Part shown: positions 1 through 8,216 of the stretch, piece after piece
How positions within the stretch are numbered: position 1 is the stretch's first letter
Layout of the letters: each line of letters begins with the position of its first letter
Assembly (NCBI RefSeq): GCF_003732665.1
Contig: NZ_MOBP01000014.1
Coordinates: forward strand, 80,605-144,604
Length of the DNA: 64,000 nucleotides
DNA from: Pseudomonas frederiksbergensis
Lineage (GTDB): Bacteria > Pseudomonadota > Gammaproteobacteria > Pseudomonadales > Pseudomonadaceae
Direction of reading: 5' to 3'
The notes under the pieces: generated by a model
Database searches by the model: none
What the model was told of the DNA's origin: nothing
The model's input: the letters and a program-made list of their open reading frames with translations, nothing else
Made by a program: the position numbers and the translations under genes

Positions 1-30
1 TGTTCACAAAATGGGTGGCCGACACCGAAC

Positions 31-78
31 CCTGTAGGAGCAAAGCTTGCTCGCGATGAACGATAACGCGGTGTGTCT
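31..78. repeat. Single REP element
   Basis: Begins tgtaggagcaaagcttgctcgcga, the common fluorescent-Pseudomonas REP core with a 'taggagcaa' variant. No inverted partner follows, so it is a singlet rather than a REPIN. Confidence 0.6.
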
Positions 79-333
79 GGCGCACCAGCTAAACATGTTT
101 AACGACGACTGTTTAAAGACATCCGGTGTTACGTCATAAACGGCTACAACGCCTTGCGCCGTTGCCTACGCGTACGCCAGAATCCGCCGGCTTGTGCGGC
201 TTGGGGCTCGTCGGTAACTTTGTTCCTGTCACTGCTCATCAGTGATCGGGTTTAGTAGCTCGGCAGTCATCTTCGGTTGTACAAGCGTCATCCAGTCAGG
301 TATTTGCCTGCAATTGATGGTGGTTGTGTACAG

Positions 334-360
334 GGCGCCCTCGGGCGCGCCGGGGTTTTT
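334..360 (+). terminator. Weak possible rho-independent terminator
   Basis: GGCGC (334-338) can pair with GCGCC (347-351) and is followed by GGGG and TTTTT (356-360). The stem is short, and no gene end is visible upstream inside the window. Confidence 0.3.
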
Positions 361-392
361 AGGTGACTTTGCCGGTCTACTAACCTGTGCAC

Positions 393-430
393 AGCCGCCA
401 CCCCTCGTTTAGTAGCGAGTCGGTGCGGCT
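393..430 (+). promoter_or_regulatory. 5'-leader hairpin before the DUF6124-type gene
   Basis: AGCCGCCACC (393-402) pairs almost fully with GGTGCGGCT (422-430). An inner CTCG/CGAG stem (404-407 / 416-419) presents the octaloop TTTAGTAG. The hairpin ends just before the ctggagaaag Shine-Dalgarno region of the gene at 449. An alternative pairing, CTACTAA (378-384) with TTAGTAG (409-415), is possible. That it regulates translation is inference. Confidence 0.4.
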
Positions 431-448
431 CTACTGGAGAAAGTCCCT

Positions 449-817
449 ATGTTCAAAGTCACACCTAATCCGCCGAATGCCGGTCCAGTCCCCTACGACG
501 CCTCCTTCGAGCTTGACCCCAAGAAAATGAAAGAGGCCGCCGACCGCGCGCTCAGCCATTACCTCAACCCCGGGGCGACGAAAACGCAGATACCGCCCCG
601 CAGTTCCGGTACTTTCTTCACCATCGACGCAGCGGTGGATGACGAGACGTTGCTGGTCGAGGTCTACGAATCGTTATCAACGGCCCGCAAGATGGTCAAC
701 GATTTCGTCGAGCTGACGGACGGCCCACGACGCCATACGATGCTGGTGTTGCATCGGTCGCTCCTGATGGGTGAGATGGCGGCCAATCGGATACTGGACA
801 ACCACAAGCCCGGGTAA
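449..817 (+). CDS. DUF6124 (DUF3077-like) family protein
   Basis: A 122-residue soluble protein of unknown function. The opening MFKVTPNPP followed by an ALSHYLNP-type helix is typical of the small Pseudomonas family annotated DUF6124/DUF3077. The C-terminal half (about residues 60-115) looks helical, with a conserved-looking stretch around VDDETLLVEVYESL. There is no signal peptide or membrane segment. The ATG has a good Shine-Dalgarno (ggagaaag, 434-441). The gene stands alone between a structured leader and a REP pair. Members of this family are often multicopy in one genome; no function is claimed. Confidence 0.75.
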   Translation: MFKVTPNPPNAGPVPYDASFELDPKKMKEAADRALSHYLNPGATKTQIPPRSSGTFFTIDAAVDDETLLVEVYESLSTARKMVNDFVELTDGPRRHTMLVLHRSLLMGEMAANRILDNHKPG

Positions 818-870
818 GCGCCAGGCACGGTAGCGAGGGAGACGACTCCCTCACTGCCCTTGAACACTTT

Positions 871-1001
871 TGTGGCGAGGGAGCTTGCTCCCGCTGGGCT
901 GCGAAGCGGCCCCAAATCGGTTATTGAGTTCTTTCAGGAGGACCGCGACAGCCTTGTTAGGGCCGCTTCGCAGCCCGGCGGGAGCAAGCTCCCTCGCCAC
1001 A
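871..1001. repeat. REP pair (gtggcgaggga family)
   Basis: Two long inverted arms, tgtggcgagggagcttgct and its complement ending ccctcgccaca, flank a 55-bp centre with inner gcgaagcggcc/ggccgcttcgc arms. This is a second REP family, distinct from the tgtgggagcggg type. The stretch 818-1136 holds this element and no gene. Confidence 0.75.
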
Positions 1002-1136
1002 GGGGTTCAGTGCGAGACGTACCCACGCCAACATGACTCATGACTATCCAGAACTAATGTATTGCCCATGCCTGTCTGTTTCCCCACAGGAGGGCTGCGT
1101 ACCTTGGGTCCACTGTTACTCCAAAAGGACCCCCAC

Positions 1137-2075
1137 ATGCTCAATCGTTTGATACTGCCGTTCACCTTGCTGTTCACCCTCGGCGCCGCTCAGGCCGCGG
1201 ACTCTGAAAAATGGTACCCCTCGAAATACGGCGCCAACGATGAAATCGGCGCGCTCAATCTGCTCAACGCCGATTCGGTGCTCAACGCCGCCAAACTGAT
1301 CAAGACCGGCAAGACGTATCCGCTGGCCGTGCCCATCGACAAGACCCTTCCGGCCTTCCGCCATCGCAGTTTCAACCTGACCAACGTCCAGCCGGGCGAG
1401 GCGGGTGGCACGACCATGGGCCCGAACAAATTCACCTTCAACGATGAACTGGTGGTGGGTTGGACCGGCGTCGGCACCCAGCTCAACGGCATCGGCCATA
1501 TCGGCATCGATTACGTCTACTACAACGGCAACCGCGCCGCCGATTTCGTCACCGTCGAAGGCGTGAAAAAACTCGGGATCGAGAAGGTCCCGCCGATCGT
1601 CACCCGTGGTGTGGTGCTGGACATGACCGCCGTGTACGGCACGCCGATCGTGCCGGAAAAAACCGAATTCACCGTCGCTGACATCCAGAAAGCCCTCGAC
1701 CTGCAAGGCGTCACCATCCAGAAGGGCGATGTGGTGCTGTTCAACACCGGTTGGCTGGAACTGCTGGGCAAGGACAACGCGAAGTTCCTCGCCGTGGAAC
1801 CAGGCATCGGCATGGCGGCGGCCAAATGGCTGGTGGACAAACAGATCGTCGCGTTCGGCGGCGACACCTGGGCCTCTGAAATCTACCCGGCCAAAGACGG
1901 CCAGGAGTTCCCGGTCAACCAGTACATGCTGGCCAAGAACGGCATCTACAACCTGGAACTGATCGATAGTCGCGCCTTGGTGAAAGACAAGGCCTGGGAA
2001 TTCATGTTTGTCCTCGGCCAGCCGCTGTACAAGGGCTCGACCCAAGTCAACATCAACCCGGTGGCGATTCGCTGA
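1137..2075 (+). CDS. Periplasmic cyclase-family (PF04199) hydrolase
   Basis: A 312-residue protein of the cyclase/kynurenine-formamidase-like metal hydrolase family. The start at 1137 is chosen because it gives a clean signal peptide (MLNRLILPFTLLFTLGAAQA, residues 1-20) and has an aaaaggac Shine-Dalgarno. The family's metal motif HxGTHxDxPxH is altered here to GVGTQLNGIGH (111-121): both first His and the Asp are replaced and only the final His remains. Catalysis of the usual kind is therefore uncertain. It is followed by a strong terminator and a LysR gene, and belongs to a catabolic island with a second cyclase at 3079. Substrate unknown. Confidence 0.8.
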   Translation: MLNRLILPFTLLFTLGAAQAADSEKWYPSKYGANDEIGALNLLNADSVLNAAKLIKTGKTYPLAVPIDKTLPAFRHRSFNLTNVQPGEAGGTTMGPNKFTFNDELVVGWTGVGTQLNGIGHIGIDYVYYNGNRAADFVTVEGVKKLGIEKVPPIVTRGVVLDMTAVYGTPIVPEKTEFTVADIQKALDLQGVTIQKGDVVLFNTGWLELLGKDNAKFLAVEPGIGMAAAKWLVDKQIVAFGGDTWASEIYPAKDGQEFPVNQYMLAKNGIYNLELIDSRALVKDKAWEFMFVLGQPLYKGSTQVNINPVAIR

Positions 2076-2095
2076 TTGCGCTGACACGCATGACC

Positions 2096-2129
2096 GGCCG
2101 GGGCGTGACCAACCCCCCGGCCTTTTTTT
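2096..2129 (+). terminator. Rho-independent terminator after the first cyclase gene
   Basis: GGCCGGGG (2096-2103) and CCCCGGCC (2115-2122) form an 8-bp GC stem followed by seven T (2123-2129). It lies only 21 bp before the next ATG. Confidence 0.9.
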
Positions 2130-2150
2130 GTTTCTGGACATGGAGAACAC

Positions 2151-3086
2151 ATGGACACCGTGCCTTCCCTCGCCAGCATCGCTTCACGCTTGCGCCTCAA
2201 ACAACTGCGCCTGCTCATTGCCCTGGATGATCGCGGTTCGTTGCACAAGGCTGCCGAGCATATTTCCATCTCCCAGTCCGGCGCGACGAAGGCGTTGCAT
2301 GAAGTCGAGGCGTTGATCGGCATGCCGCTGTTCGAGCGCCAGCCCAAGGGCCTGGTGGCCAATGAAATGGGGCGTTGCATGATTCGTTACGCGCGCCTGA
2401 TCCACAGCGATGTCGAACATTTGCACGAGGAAATGCTCAGCATCCTCCAGGGGCAGGGCGGGCGCTTGTCGGTGGGGGTGATCATGGGCGCGATGCCGTT
2501 GCTGACCCGGGCCCTGACCGCGTTGCGCCTCAAGCAGCCAGAGCTGTCGGTGGAACTGGTGGAGAACACCAGCGCGACCTTGCTCGGGTTGCTGGATCAG
2601 GGGCGGCTGGGTCTGGCGATTTGTCGCACCAGCGTCGGCCAGCGTTTGGACGCCTATGACTGCATCGAACTGAGCGAAGAACCCTTGGCGGTGGTCGCCA
2701 GCAAGAACCATCCACTGGCGGATGCCAGCACTTTGCAGCTCTCGCAGTTAAGCGATTACCGTTGGCTGGTTTATCCCAAGGACATGCCGATGCGTCAGGC
2801 CCTGGAGCGCGAACTCAACGAGGCCGGGCTGCAAATCCCGCGTTATCCGCTGGAGACCTCGTCAATCTTCGCCACCATCCTGCTGGTGCAGCAAGACCCG
2901 ACGCTGTTGGCGGTGATCCCGGCGGAAGTTGCCGCGTTCTGCGAGCAACACGCTTTGCTGGTGAAGCTGCCGGTGCCATTGCGGGCGTTGAGCGAGCCCT
3001 TCGGCGTGATCAGCCGGGCCGGCGCCGACTTGTCTCCGGCGGCGACCCTGCTGATCAGCGAGTTGCAACAAGACCCGATTACTTGA
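2151..3086 (+). CDS. LysR-family transcriptional regulator
   Basis: A 311-residue regulator with an N-terminal winged helix-turn-helix (about residues 15-75; SLHKAAEHISISQSGATKALHEVE) and a periplasmic-binding-like effector domain (about 95-305). Its effector domain resembles GbpR/CbL-type LysR proteins. It lies between the two cyclase genes and overlaps the stop of the second by 8 bp in convergent orientation, so it is the natural candidate regulator of this island. A strong terminator sits immediately upstream, so it needs its own promoter or read-through. The ligand is not predictable. Confidence 0.88.
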   Translation: MDTVPSLASIASRLRLKQLRLLIALDDRGSLHKAAEHISISQSGATKALHEVEALIGMPLFERQPKGLVANEMGRCMIRYARLIHSDVEHLHEEMLSILQGQGGRLSVGVIMGAMPLLTRALTALRLKQPELSVELVENTSATLLGLLDQGRLGLAICRTSVGQRLDAYDCIELSEEPLAVVASKNHPLADASTLQLSQLSDYRWLVYPKDMPMRQALERELNEAGLQIPRYPLETSSIFATILLVQQDPTLLAVIPAEVAAFCEQHALLVKLPVPLRALSEPFGVISRAGADLSPAATLLISELQQDPIT

Positions 3087-4059
3087 TCACAATCGGGTTC
3101 ACTGGCGCGCCGGTGCCGCCGACGATCTTCAGCGGCGCGGCGGTGTAGAGGAATTTCCACTGGCCGTCGGCAGCGCAGTCGCTGGCCAGTTCATCGAGCA
3201 GCGCCACTTCGGTGAAGGTCACGCCGAGGTTGCGCATCAACGCGTTGTGCAACGGGATCAACACGCCAGAGGCGGGGTCGACCGCCACTTCGTTGGCCAT
3301 GGTGTCGGTGACCAGGTTGGGGATTTCCATCTGGTGAAACCACTCCACCAACTCACGGCTGAAGGTCAGGCCCGGCTCGGCGAAATCCTTGTAGAACTCT
3401 TCCGGCTCGCGCTCGTAGAACGAGCCGATCCACCCGGTGCGGATGATCAGAATGTCGCGCTTCTCGATCTCGATGCCTTGGGCTTTCGCCGCCGCCAGCA
3501 AGTCCAGGTGGGTGAAGGTCTCGCCCTTGTCCAGCACCGTTTTGCCGCGATGCCGGGCCATGTCGATCAACACCGCGCGCCCGACAATCCCGCGTTCGGC
3601 AATCGGCAGGATGCTGGCCTTGTCCATGCTGCCGATGGTGCTCATGGCGTCGTAGCCGTTCCACAACTTGTTGTCGTGCCAGACATGGCCCAACGCGTCG
3701 TACTGGGTCGAGCCTTGCAGGTGCATGAAAATCACGTCGTCGGCGTATTCCACGTGGCCGTCGAAGTGAGTTTTGCCGGCCAGGAAGTGGCCCTTGTCCA
3801 GCACGTTGACCCGCATCGACGGGCGACGACCGGGCCACAGCGGTTCGCCTTTCGGGTGACCGATCTGGACTTGCAGGGTGAAGGTCTTGCCCTGGCGCAC
3901 CGAGGCGATGCCGCGCAGGACCTCGGCTTCTTGCAGGTAATTCAGGGCGCCGACTTCATCGTCCGGGCCCCATTTGCCCCAATTGGTGGGGAGGCCTTCG
4001 AGGAGTTTTTTGGCGTCGGGGGACGGGGCGGCGGTGTTATTAGAGTTGTGGTCGCACAT
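3079..4059 (-). CDS. Cytoplasmic cyclase-family (PF04199) hydrolase
   Basis: A 326-residue cyclase-family protein without a signal peptide. The start at 4059 (MCDHNSNN) avoids an upstream extension that reads into a REP element. The metal-site region is QGSTQYDALGH (115-125): Asp121 and His125 are kept, while both early His are Gln, as in a GTQxDxLGH-type subgroup. It is probably the distal gene of a minus-strand operon with the NIPSNAP and Fe-alcohol dehydrogenase genes, interrupted by a REPIN. A ring-opening hydrolase or dehydratase role is plausible for the family, but the substrate is unknown. Confidence 0.82.
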   Translation of the reverse strand: MCDHNSNNTAAPSPDAKKLLEGLPTNWGKWGPDDEVGALNYLQEAEVLRGIASVRQGKTFTLQVQIGHPKGEPLWPGRRPSMRVNVLDKGHFLAGKTHFDGHVEYADDVIFMHLQGSTQYDALGHVWHDNKLWNGYDAMSTIGSMDKASILPIAERGIVGRAVLIDMARHRGKTVLDKGETFTHLDLLAAAKAQGIEIEKRDILIIRTGWIGSFYEREPEEFYKDFAEPGLTFSRELVEWFHQMEIPNLVTDTMANEVAVDPASGVLIPLHNALMRNLGVTFTEVALLDELASDCAADGQWKFLYTAAPLKIVGGTGAPVNPIVIK

Positions 4060-4099
4060 GGGGGTGTCCTTGGATTTGGCATACCAGCACAAATCCCCT

Positions 4100-4190
4100 T
4101 GTGGGGGCGGGCTTGCTCGCGAAGGCGGTGGGTCAGGCACCCTTGATGTCGACTGACACTCCGTCTTCGCGGGCAAGCCTCGCTCCTACA
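4100..4190. repeat. REPIN
   Basis: tgtgggggcgggcttgctcgcga and cgcgggcaagcctcgctcctaca arms around a short centre. It lies between the NIPSNAP and cyclase genes of one minus-strand unit. The two arms have diverged from one another. Confidence 0.75.
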
Positions 4191-4210
4191 GGGGGCGGTG
4201 GCGTCTGGGG

Positions 4211-4525
4211 TTATTTGATGGGTGAGAAGTCCGCCGCGATCAGCAGTTTCGATTCCATTTTTTCCAGCATCGGGAAGGCGATCGGCACAAAGCCTTCCAG
4301 CCAATCCGCATCCTGATACAGCGCCGCACGTTTCTTGATCCGCTCATCAAGGCTCGGGTAGGCCCAGATATGGATCACCTGGTTCAGCTCGCCGATTTCC
4401 GTGTACCACCAGCCCACCAGCGTGGCGTAGCGGGAGATCACCGGCAGGCCGTTCTCTTCGAAGTGCTTGAGGTAGGTCTGCATTTTTCCGATCTGGATCG
4501 TGTAGGTGCGCATTTCGTAAAACAT
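4211..4525 (-). CDS. NIPSNAP family protein
   Basis: A 104-residue protein starting MFYEMRTYTI, the typical NIPSNAP opening. A single alpha/beta ferredoxin-like domain fills the protein, with the usual WxYxSLDER(I)KKRAAL segment near residues 55-70. These proteins often accompany catabolic enzymes but have no agreed reaction. It starts 11 bp after the Fe-alcohol dehydrogenase stop, so the two are co-transcribed. The start at 4525 is preferred over one six codons upstream because it matches the family's N-terminus. Confidence 0.85.
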   Translation of the reverse strand: MFYEMRTYTIQIGKMQTYLKHFEENGLPVISRYATLVGWWYTEIGELNQVIHIWAYPSLDERIKKRAALYQDADWLEGFVPIAFPMLEKMESKLLIAADFSPIK

Positions 4526-4536
4526 GGGTTTGTCTC

Positions 4537-5703
4537 TCAGCAATGAGTGCCGTGGTAGGCGTTGTTAATGATCCGTTCGATGTCGGCGGCGGTGGTCAGG
4601 CGTGGGTTGACCAGCACGTTGCCGCTGCGCATCGAGTCGCTGACCATTTGCGGCATGTAGTCCAGGTCCACGCCCAGGTCCTTGATGTTGGCCGGGATGC
4701 CGATGGCCTTGTTCAGCGCCATCACGTGCTCCACCACTTTGCGCCCGGCATTGGCGAGGCTCAGGCCATCGACGTCTTCGCCCATGGCGATGGCGATCTC
4801 GCGAAACAGCTCCGGGCAGGCCGCCAGGTTGTATTCGATGACGTAGGGCAGCAGCGTCGCGTTGGCGATGCCGTGGGGGATGTTGAACACGCCGCCGAAG
4901 GTGTGGGAGATCGCATGCACGTTGCCGAGTTTCGACTGGGCGAACGCCACGCCGGCCAGGAACGAGGCGAGCAGCATCTGTTCCCGCGCATGCAAATCCG
5001 AACCGGTGAAAAACGCCTTGGGCAGGTGCGTGCAAATCATCTTGATCGCTTGCAGGGCCAAGGCCTGGCTCACCGGGTTGGCCTGTTTCGACACGTAGGA
5101 TTCGATGGCGTGGGTCAAGGCGTCCATGCCCGTGGCGGCGGTGATGGACGGCGGCAACTTGAGGGTCAGTTCGGCATCGAGAATCGCCAGTTTCGGAAAC
5201 AGCGCCGGGCTGATGATCACCGTTTTGAACAGTGTCTTGGTGTTGGTGAACACCGTGGACGCCGTGCATTCACTGCCAGTGCCGGAGGTGGTCGGGATGG
5301 CGAACACCGGCAGCGGCGGGTGCAGCAGTTTGTCGTAGCCTTCGTAGTCGAGAATGTTGCCGGGGTTGGTGGCCATGGCCGCCACGCCTTTAGCGGTGTC
5401 GATGCTGCTGCCGCCACCGACGCCGATCACCGAGTCGCAGTCGTGGCTTTTCAGGAACGCCACCGCGCGCTCCAGCACATCAGTCGTGGGGTTGGGCTCG
5501 ACCCCGGCGAACACTTCGTAGCTGATTTCACTCTCGGCCAGCGAGGCGAAAAAACTTTCCATCACCCCGGACGCGATCAACCCCTGATCGGTGACCACCA
5601 GCAGTTTTTTTCGAACGTGCGGCTTGAGCAATGCACCGGCCTGACGCACCAGGGCGTTGCCGCTCTTCAAGGTCGTGGGGAAATAAAACTGGAACGGGTT
5701 CAT
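4537..5703 (-). CDS. Iron-containing alcohol dehydrogenase
   Basis: A 388-residue group III (Fe-ADH) enzyme. The NAD-binding GGGSSIDTAKG is at 96-106 and PTTSGTGSE at 138-145. Metal ligands are visible as Asp194, His198 (GMDALTHAIES), His263 and His277 (GNVHAISHTFGGVFNIPHG). It would interconvert an alcohol and an aldehyde or ketone with NAD(P) in the cytoplasm. It is the first gene of a minus-strand set with the NIPSNAP and cyclase genes, and divergent from an SDR gene across about 150 bp. The family also contains maleylacetate reductases and lactaldehyde reductases; the substrate is not identified. Confidence 0.9.
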   Translation of the reverse strand: MNPFQFYFPTTLKSGNALVRQAGALLKPHVRKKLLVVTDQGLIASGVMESFFASLAESEISYEVFAGVEPNPTTDVLERAVAFLKSHDCDSVIGVGGGSSIDTAKGVAAMATNPGNILDYEGYDKLLHPPLPVFAIPTTSGTGSECTASTVFTNTKTLFKTVIISPALFPKLAILDAELTLKLPPSITAATGMDALTHAIESYVSKQANPVSQALALQAIKMICTHLPKAFFTGSDLHAREQMLLASFLAGVAFAQSKLGNVHAISHTFGGVFNIPHGIANATLLPYVIEYNLAACPELFREIAIAMGEDVDGLSLANAGRKVVEHVMALNKAIGIPANIKDLGVDLDYMPQMVSDSMRSGNVLVNPRLTTAADIERIINNAYHGTHC

Positions 5704-5858
5704 GGGTGTCTCCGGTTTCTTATTGGTCGGGAGACAGTAAATAGCGAGGCGGGCGGCTGATAATGAAAAGGTCTGACCGGGGGATCACCCTTTGTCATCC
5801 CCTGTGGTGCCGGGTGGCGGTGGTAACGTAGGTTTTTTCAACGATTGGGAGCATGGTC

Positions 5859-6641
5859 ATGGATTTGGGAATATCGGGTCGCTGGGCCATCGTCTGCGCG
5901 GCCAGCAAAGGGCTGGGCCTGGCCTGTGCGCGGGCCCTGGCGAAGGAGGGCGTGAACCTGGTGATCAACGCTCGCGGCGAAGAGGCCTTGCAGGTCGCCG
6001 CCACGGAACTGCGCAACCTGGGCGTCGAAGTGCGCACCGTGATCGGCGACATCAGCGACGCGAGCGTGCGCGAACAGGTGCTGGCGGCGTGTCCGCAGGT
6101 CGACATTCTGGTCAACAACGCCGGCGGCCCACCGCCGGGTGATTTCCGCGACTGGCAGCGCGAGGACTGGCTCAAAGCGCTGGACGCCAACATGCTCACG
6201 CCTATCGAGCTGATCAAGGCCTGCGTCGATGGCATGGCCGAGCGCGGGTTTGGCCGTGTGGTCAACATCACTTCCGGCGCGGTGAAGGCGCCGATTGACG
6301 TGCTGGGCCTGTCCAACGGCGCCCGCAGTGGCTTGACCGGTTTTATCGCCGGGCTGGCGCGGCAGTCGCGGTTGGCCGGGCACAACGTGACGATCAACAA
6401 CTTGCTGCCGGGGCCATTCGAAACCGAGCGCTTGAACAAAACCCTGAGCGTTGCCGCCGACGCCAACGGCACCAGTGTTGAAGCCGTCAGCGAAAAACGG
6501 CGCAAACACGTCCCCGCGCAACGCTTTGGCCAGCCTGATGAGTTTGGCGCCTATTGCGCGTTCATCTGCAGCGCCCAGGCCGGGTTCCTCACCGGGCAGA
6601 ATCTGTTGCTGGACGGCGGCAGCTACCCCGGAACTTTCTGA
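5859..6641 (+). CDS. SDR-family oxidoreductase lacking the Tyr/Lys dyad
   Basis: A 260-residue Rossmann protein of the FabG-like SDR family. The cofactor-binding SKGLGLA is at about 16-22, NNAG at 86-89, and catalytic-position Ser139 in NITSG. Where Tyr-x3-Lys is expected it has Ser152-NGA-Arg156, as in an SDR subgroup with an LSNxxR sequence. Standard SDR chemistry is thus doubtful or altered. The start at 5859 is chosen over 5853 because GGGAG (5847-5851) is then seven bases upstream. It is divergent from the Fe-alcohol dehydrogenase operon. Confidence 0.82.
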   Translation: MDLGISGRWAIVCAASKGLGLACARALAKEGVNLVINARGEEALQVAATELRNLGVEVRTVIGDISDASVREQVLAACPQVDILVNNAGGPPPGDFRDWQREDWLKALDANMLTPIELIKACVDGMAERGFGRVVNITSGAVKAPIDVLGLSNGARSGLTGFIAGLARQSRLAGHNVTINNLLPGPFETERLNKTLSVAADANGTSVEAVSEKRRKHVPAQRFGQPDEFGAYCAFICSAQAGFLTGQNLLLDGGSYPGTF

Positions 6642-6758
6642 TGGTGCGGGGGATGACGTTCAGTGATCCCCCAATCAGATCCCATCATTATTCACTCGTG
6701 GGGCGCGTGATTAGAGTGGGGCTGCTACCTGATGCCAATCCAGACAACACGCAAGCCT

Positions 6759-6851
6759 CTGTAGGAGCAAGGCTTGCCCGCGATGGCGGTGTGTCAGTCG
6801 ACATCATCGTTTCTGACACACCGTCATCGCGGGCAAGCCTTGCTCCTACAG
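6759..6851. repeat. REPIN
   Basis: Almost perfect inverted arms ctgtaggagcaaggcttgcc and its complement, around a tgtcag...ctgacaca inner stem. It lies between the SDR and MFS genes. Confidence 0.8.
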
Positions 6852-6911
6852 AGGGGTGTGTTGTTGATGGGATTGGGTCGCTTGCATCCACAACAATAAA
6901 GAGCGCCCCTC

Positions 6912-8216
6912 ATGAACAATCCGAGTGCCGAAACACTTCCCCTGACCGCTGTCGAGCGTCCCACCAGCGTGCGCTGGCGAATCTTCCTGATCATGTTGCT
7001 GCTGACCGCGATCAACTACATCGACCGCGCGTCGCTGTCGGTGGCGTTGCCGCTGATTTCCAGCGAATTCCAGATCCCTCCGGCGCTGGAAGGCTTGATG
7101 CTCAGCGCGTTTTTCTGGTCCTACGCCTTGATGCAGATTCCCGGCGGGATGCTGCTGGATCGCTTCCAGACCCGTCGTGTGATCGTGATCGCCACCGTGG
7201 CCTGGGGCGCGTTCCAGGCTTTGGCGGCGGGCGCGCATAACTGGATTGTGCTGCTGATCACGCGCATGGGCCTGGGCATCGCCGAATCGCCGATCATGCC
7301 CGCCGGGGCCAAGCTCAACGGCGCCTGGCTGACCCCCAACGAACGCGGACGCGGCGCGGTGTTGGTGGACGGTGGCGCGCCGCTGGGCAGTGCGTTTGGC
7401 GCAATCATCATTGCCGGCCTGATCGGCTGGTTCGACTCCTGGCGCATCGCGTTCGTCATCGCCGGCGTCGGCACCATGCTCGCTGGTGTGCTGGCCTGGA
7501 AATACATTCGCAACCACCCCAGCGAACACCCCGGCGTCAACGCCGCCGAACTGGCGCACATCACCGAAGGCAACCGCCAGACCAGCCAACCCGGCGCGGT
7601 CACCAGCATCGCCCTCAAAGAACTGCTCAAGGACCGCTCGGTGCTGGCGATGTTTGCCGGTTACTGCTGCATCCTCAGCGTGTTCTACGGCTTGCTGACC
7701 TGGATGCCGAGTTACCTGCACCAGACCCACGGTTTGAACATTTCGAGCATGGGCGGCGCGACGTTTTTGATCTTCATGTGCGGCTTCGTCGGCGAACTGG
7801 TGGGCGGTTACCTGGGGGACAAATGGAAATCCAGCGGTGCTTCGCCGAACCTGGTGATGCGCAGCATGTTCAGCGGCTCGGCGCTGGTCGCGGCGCTGTG
7901 CATGCTGGCGGTGGCCTATACGACTGAGGCGAGCAAGGCGATTGGCCTGCTCTGCGTGGCGATGTTTTTCATCCGCTGGTGCGGCATGTACTGGTGCATC
8001 CCGTCGATCCTCGGCGGCACGTCAAAAACCGGCATTCTGGCCGGCACCATGAACTTCTGCGGCAACATGGCCGGGGTGATTGTGCCGATCCTGATCGGCC
8101 TGATCGTGCAGTTCACCGGTTCGTACTTCCTGGTGCTGATCTTCTTCGTGGTCATGGCCGCGCTGCTGGCGATTTTCTCCAGCCTGATCGATTATCGCGA
8201 ACGGGGTCTGGCTTGA
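6912..8216 (+). CDS. MFS transporter, anion:cation symporter (ACS) type
   Basis: A 434-residue, twelve-helix major facilitator. The first helix has the INYIDRASLSVALP sequence typical of the ACS family (hexuronates, glucarate, phthalate, 2-hydroxyacids), followed by GGMLLDRFQTRRV in the loop 2-3 region and ESPIMPAG in helix 4. It would import an organic anion with protons. Its stop codon abuts the ATG of the next oxidoreductase gene (TGAATG), so the two are translationally coupled. The substrate is probably that of the catabolic island. Confidence 0.9.
   Translation: MNNPSAETLPLTAVERPTSVRWRIFLIMLLLTAINYIDRASLSVALPLISSEFQIPPALEGLMLSAFFWSYALMQIPGGMLLDRFQTRRVIVIATVAWGAFQALAAGAHNWIVLLITRMGLGIAESPIMPAGAKLNGAWLTPNERGRGAVLVDGGAPLGSAFGAIIIAGLIGWFDSWRIAFVIAGVGTMLAGVLAWKYIRNHPSEHPGVNAAELAHITEGNRQTSQPGAVTSIALKELLKDRSVLAMFAGYCCILSVFYGLLTWMPSYLHQTHGLNISSMGGATFLIFMCGFVGELVGGYLGDKWKSSGASPNLVMRSMFSGSALVAALCMLAVAYTTEASKAIGLLCVAMFFIRWCGMYWCIPSILGGTSKTGILAGTMNFCGNMAGVIVPILIGLIVQFTGSYFLVLIFFVVMAALLAIFSSLIDYRERGLA

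Larger units (their letters stand above)
1..448. other. Gene-free left edge with one REP and a structured leader
   Basis: No convincing coding region is seen. It starts with a single REP-type element (about 31-78). A weak GC-rich hairpin followed by five T lies at 334-360. The decamer GTTTAGTAGC occurs at 250-259 and 407-416; the second copy is the loop region of a hairpin just before the next gene. Anything upstream of position 1 is cut by the window. Confidence 0.5.

Noticed and set aside
1116..2150. Long minus-strand open frame opposite the first cyclase gene
   Set aside because: Its protein is rich in His, Arg, Gly and Val as expected from the antisense of GC-rich coding DNA, and the plus-strand gene has a signal peptide and family match.
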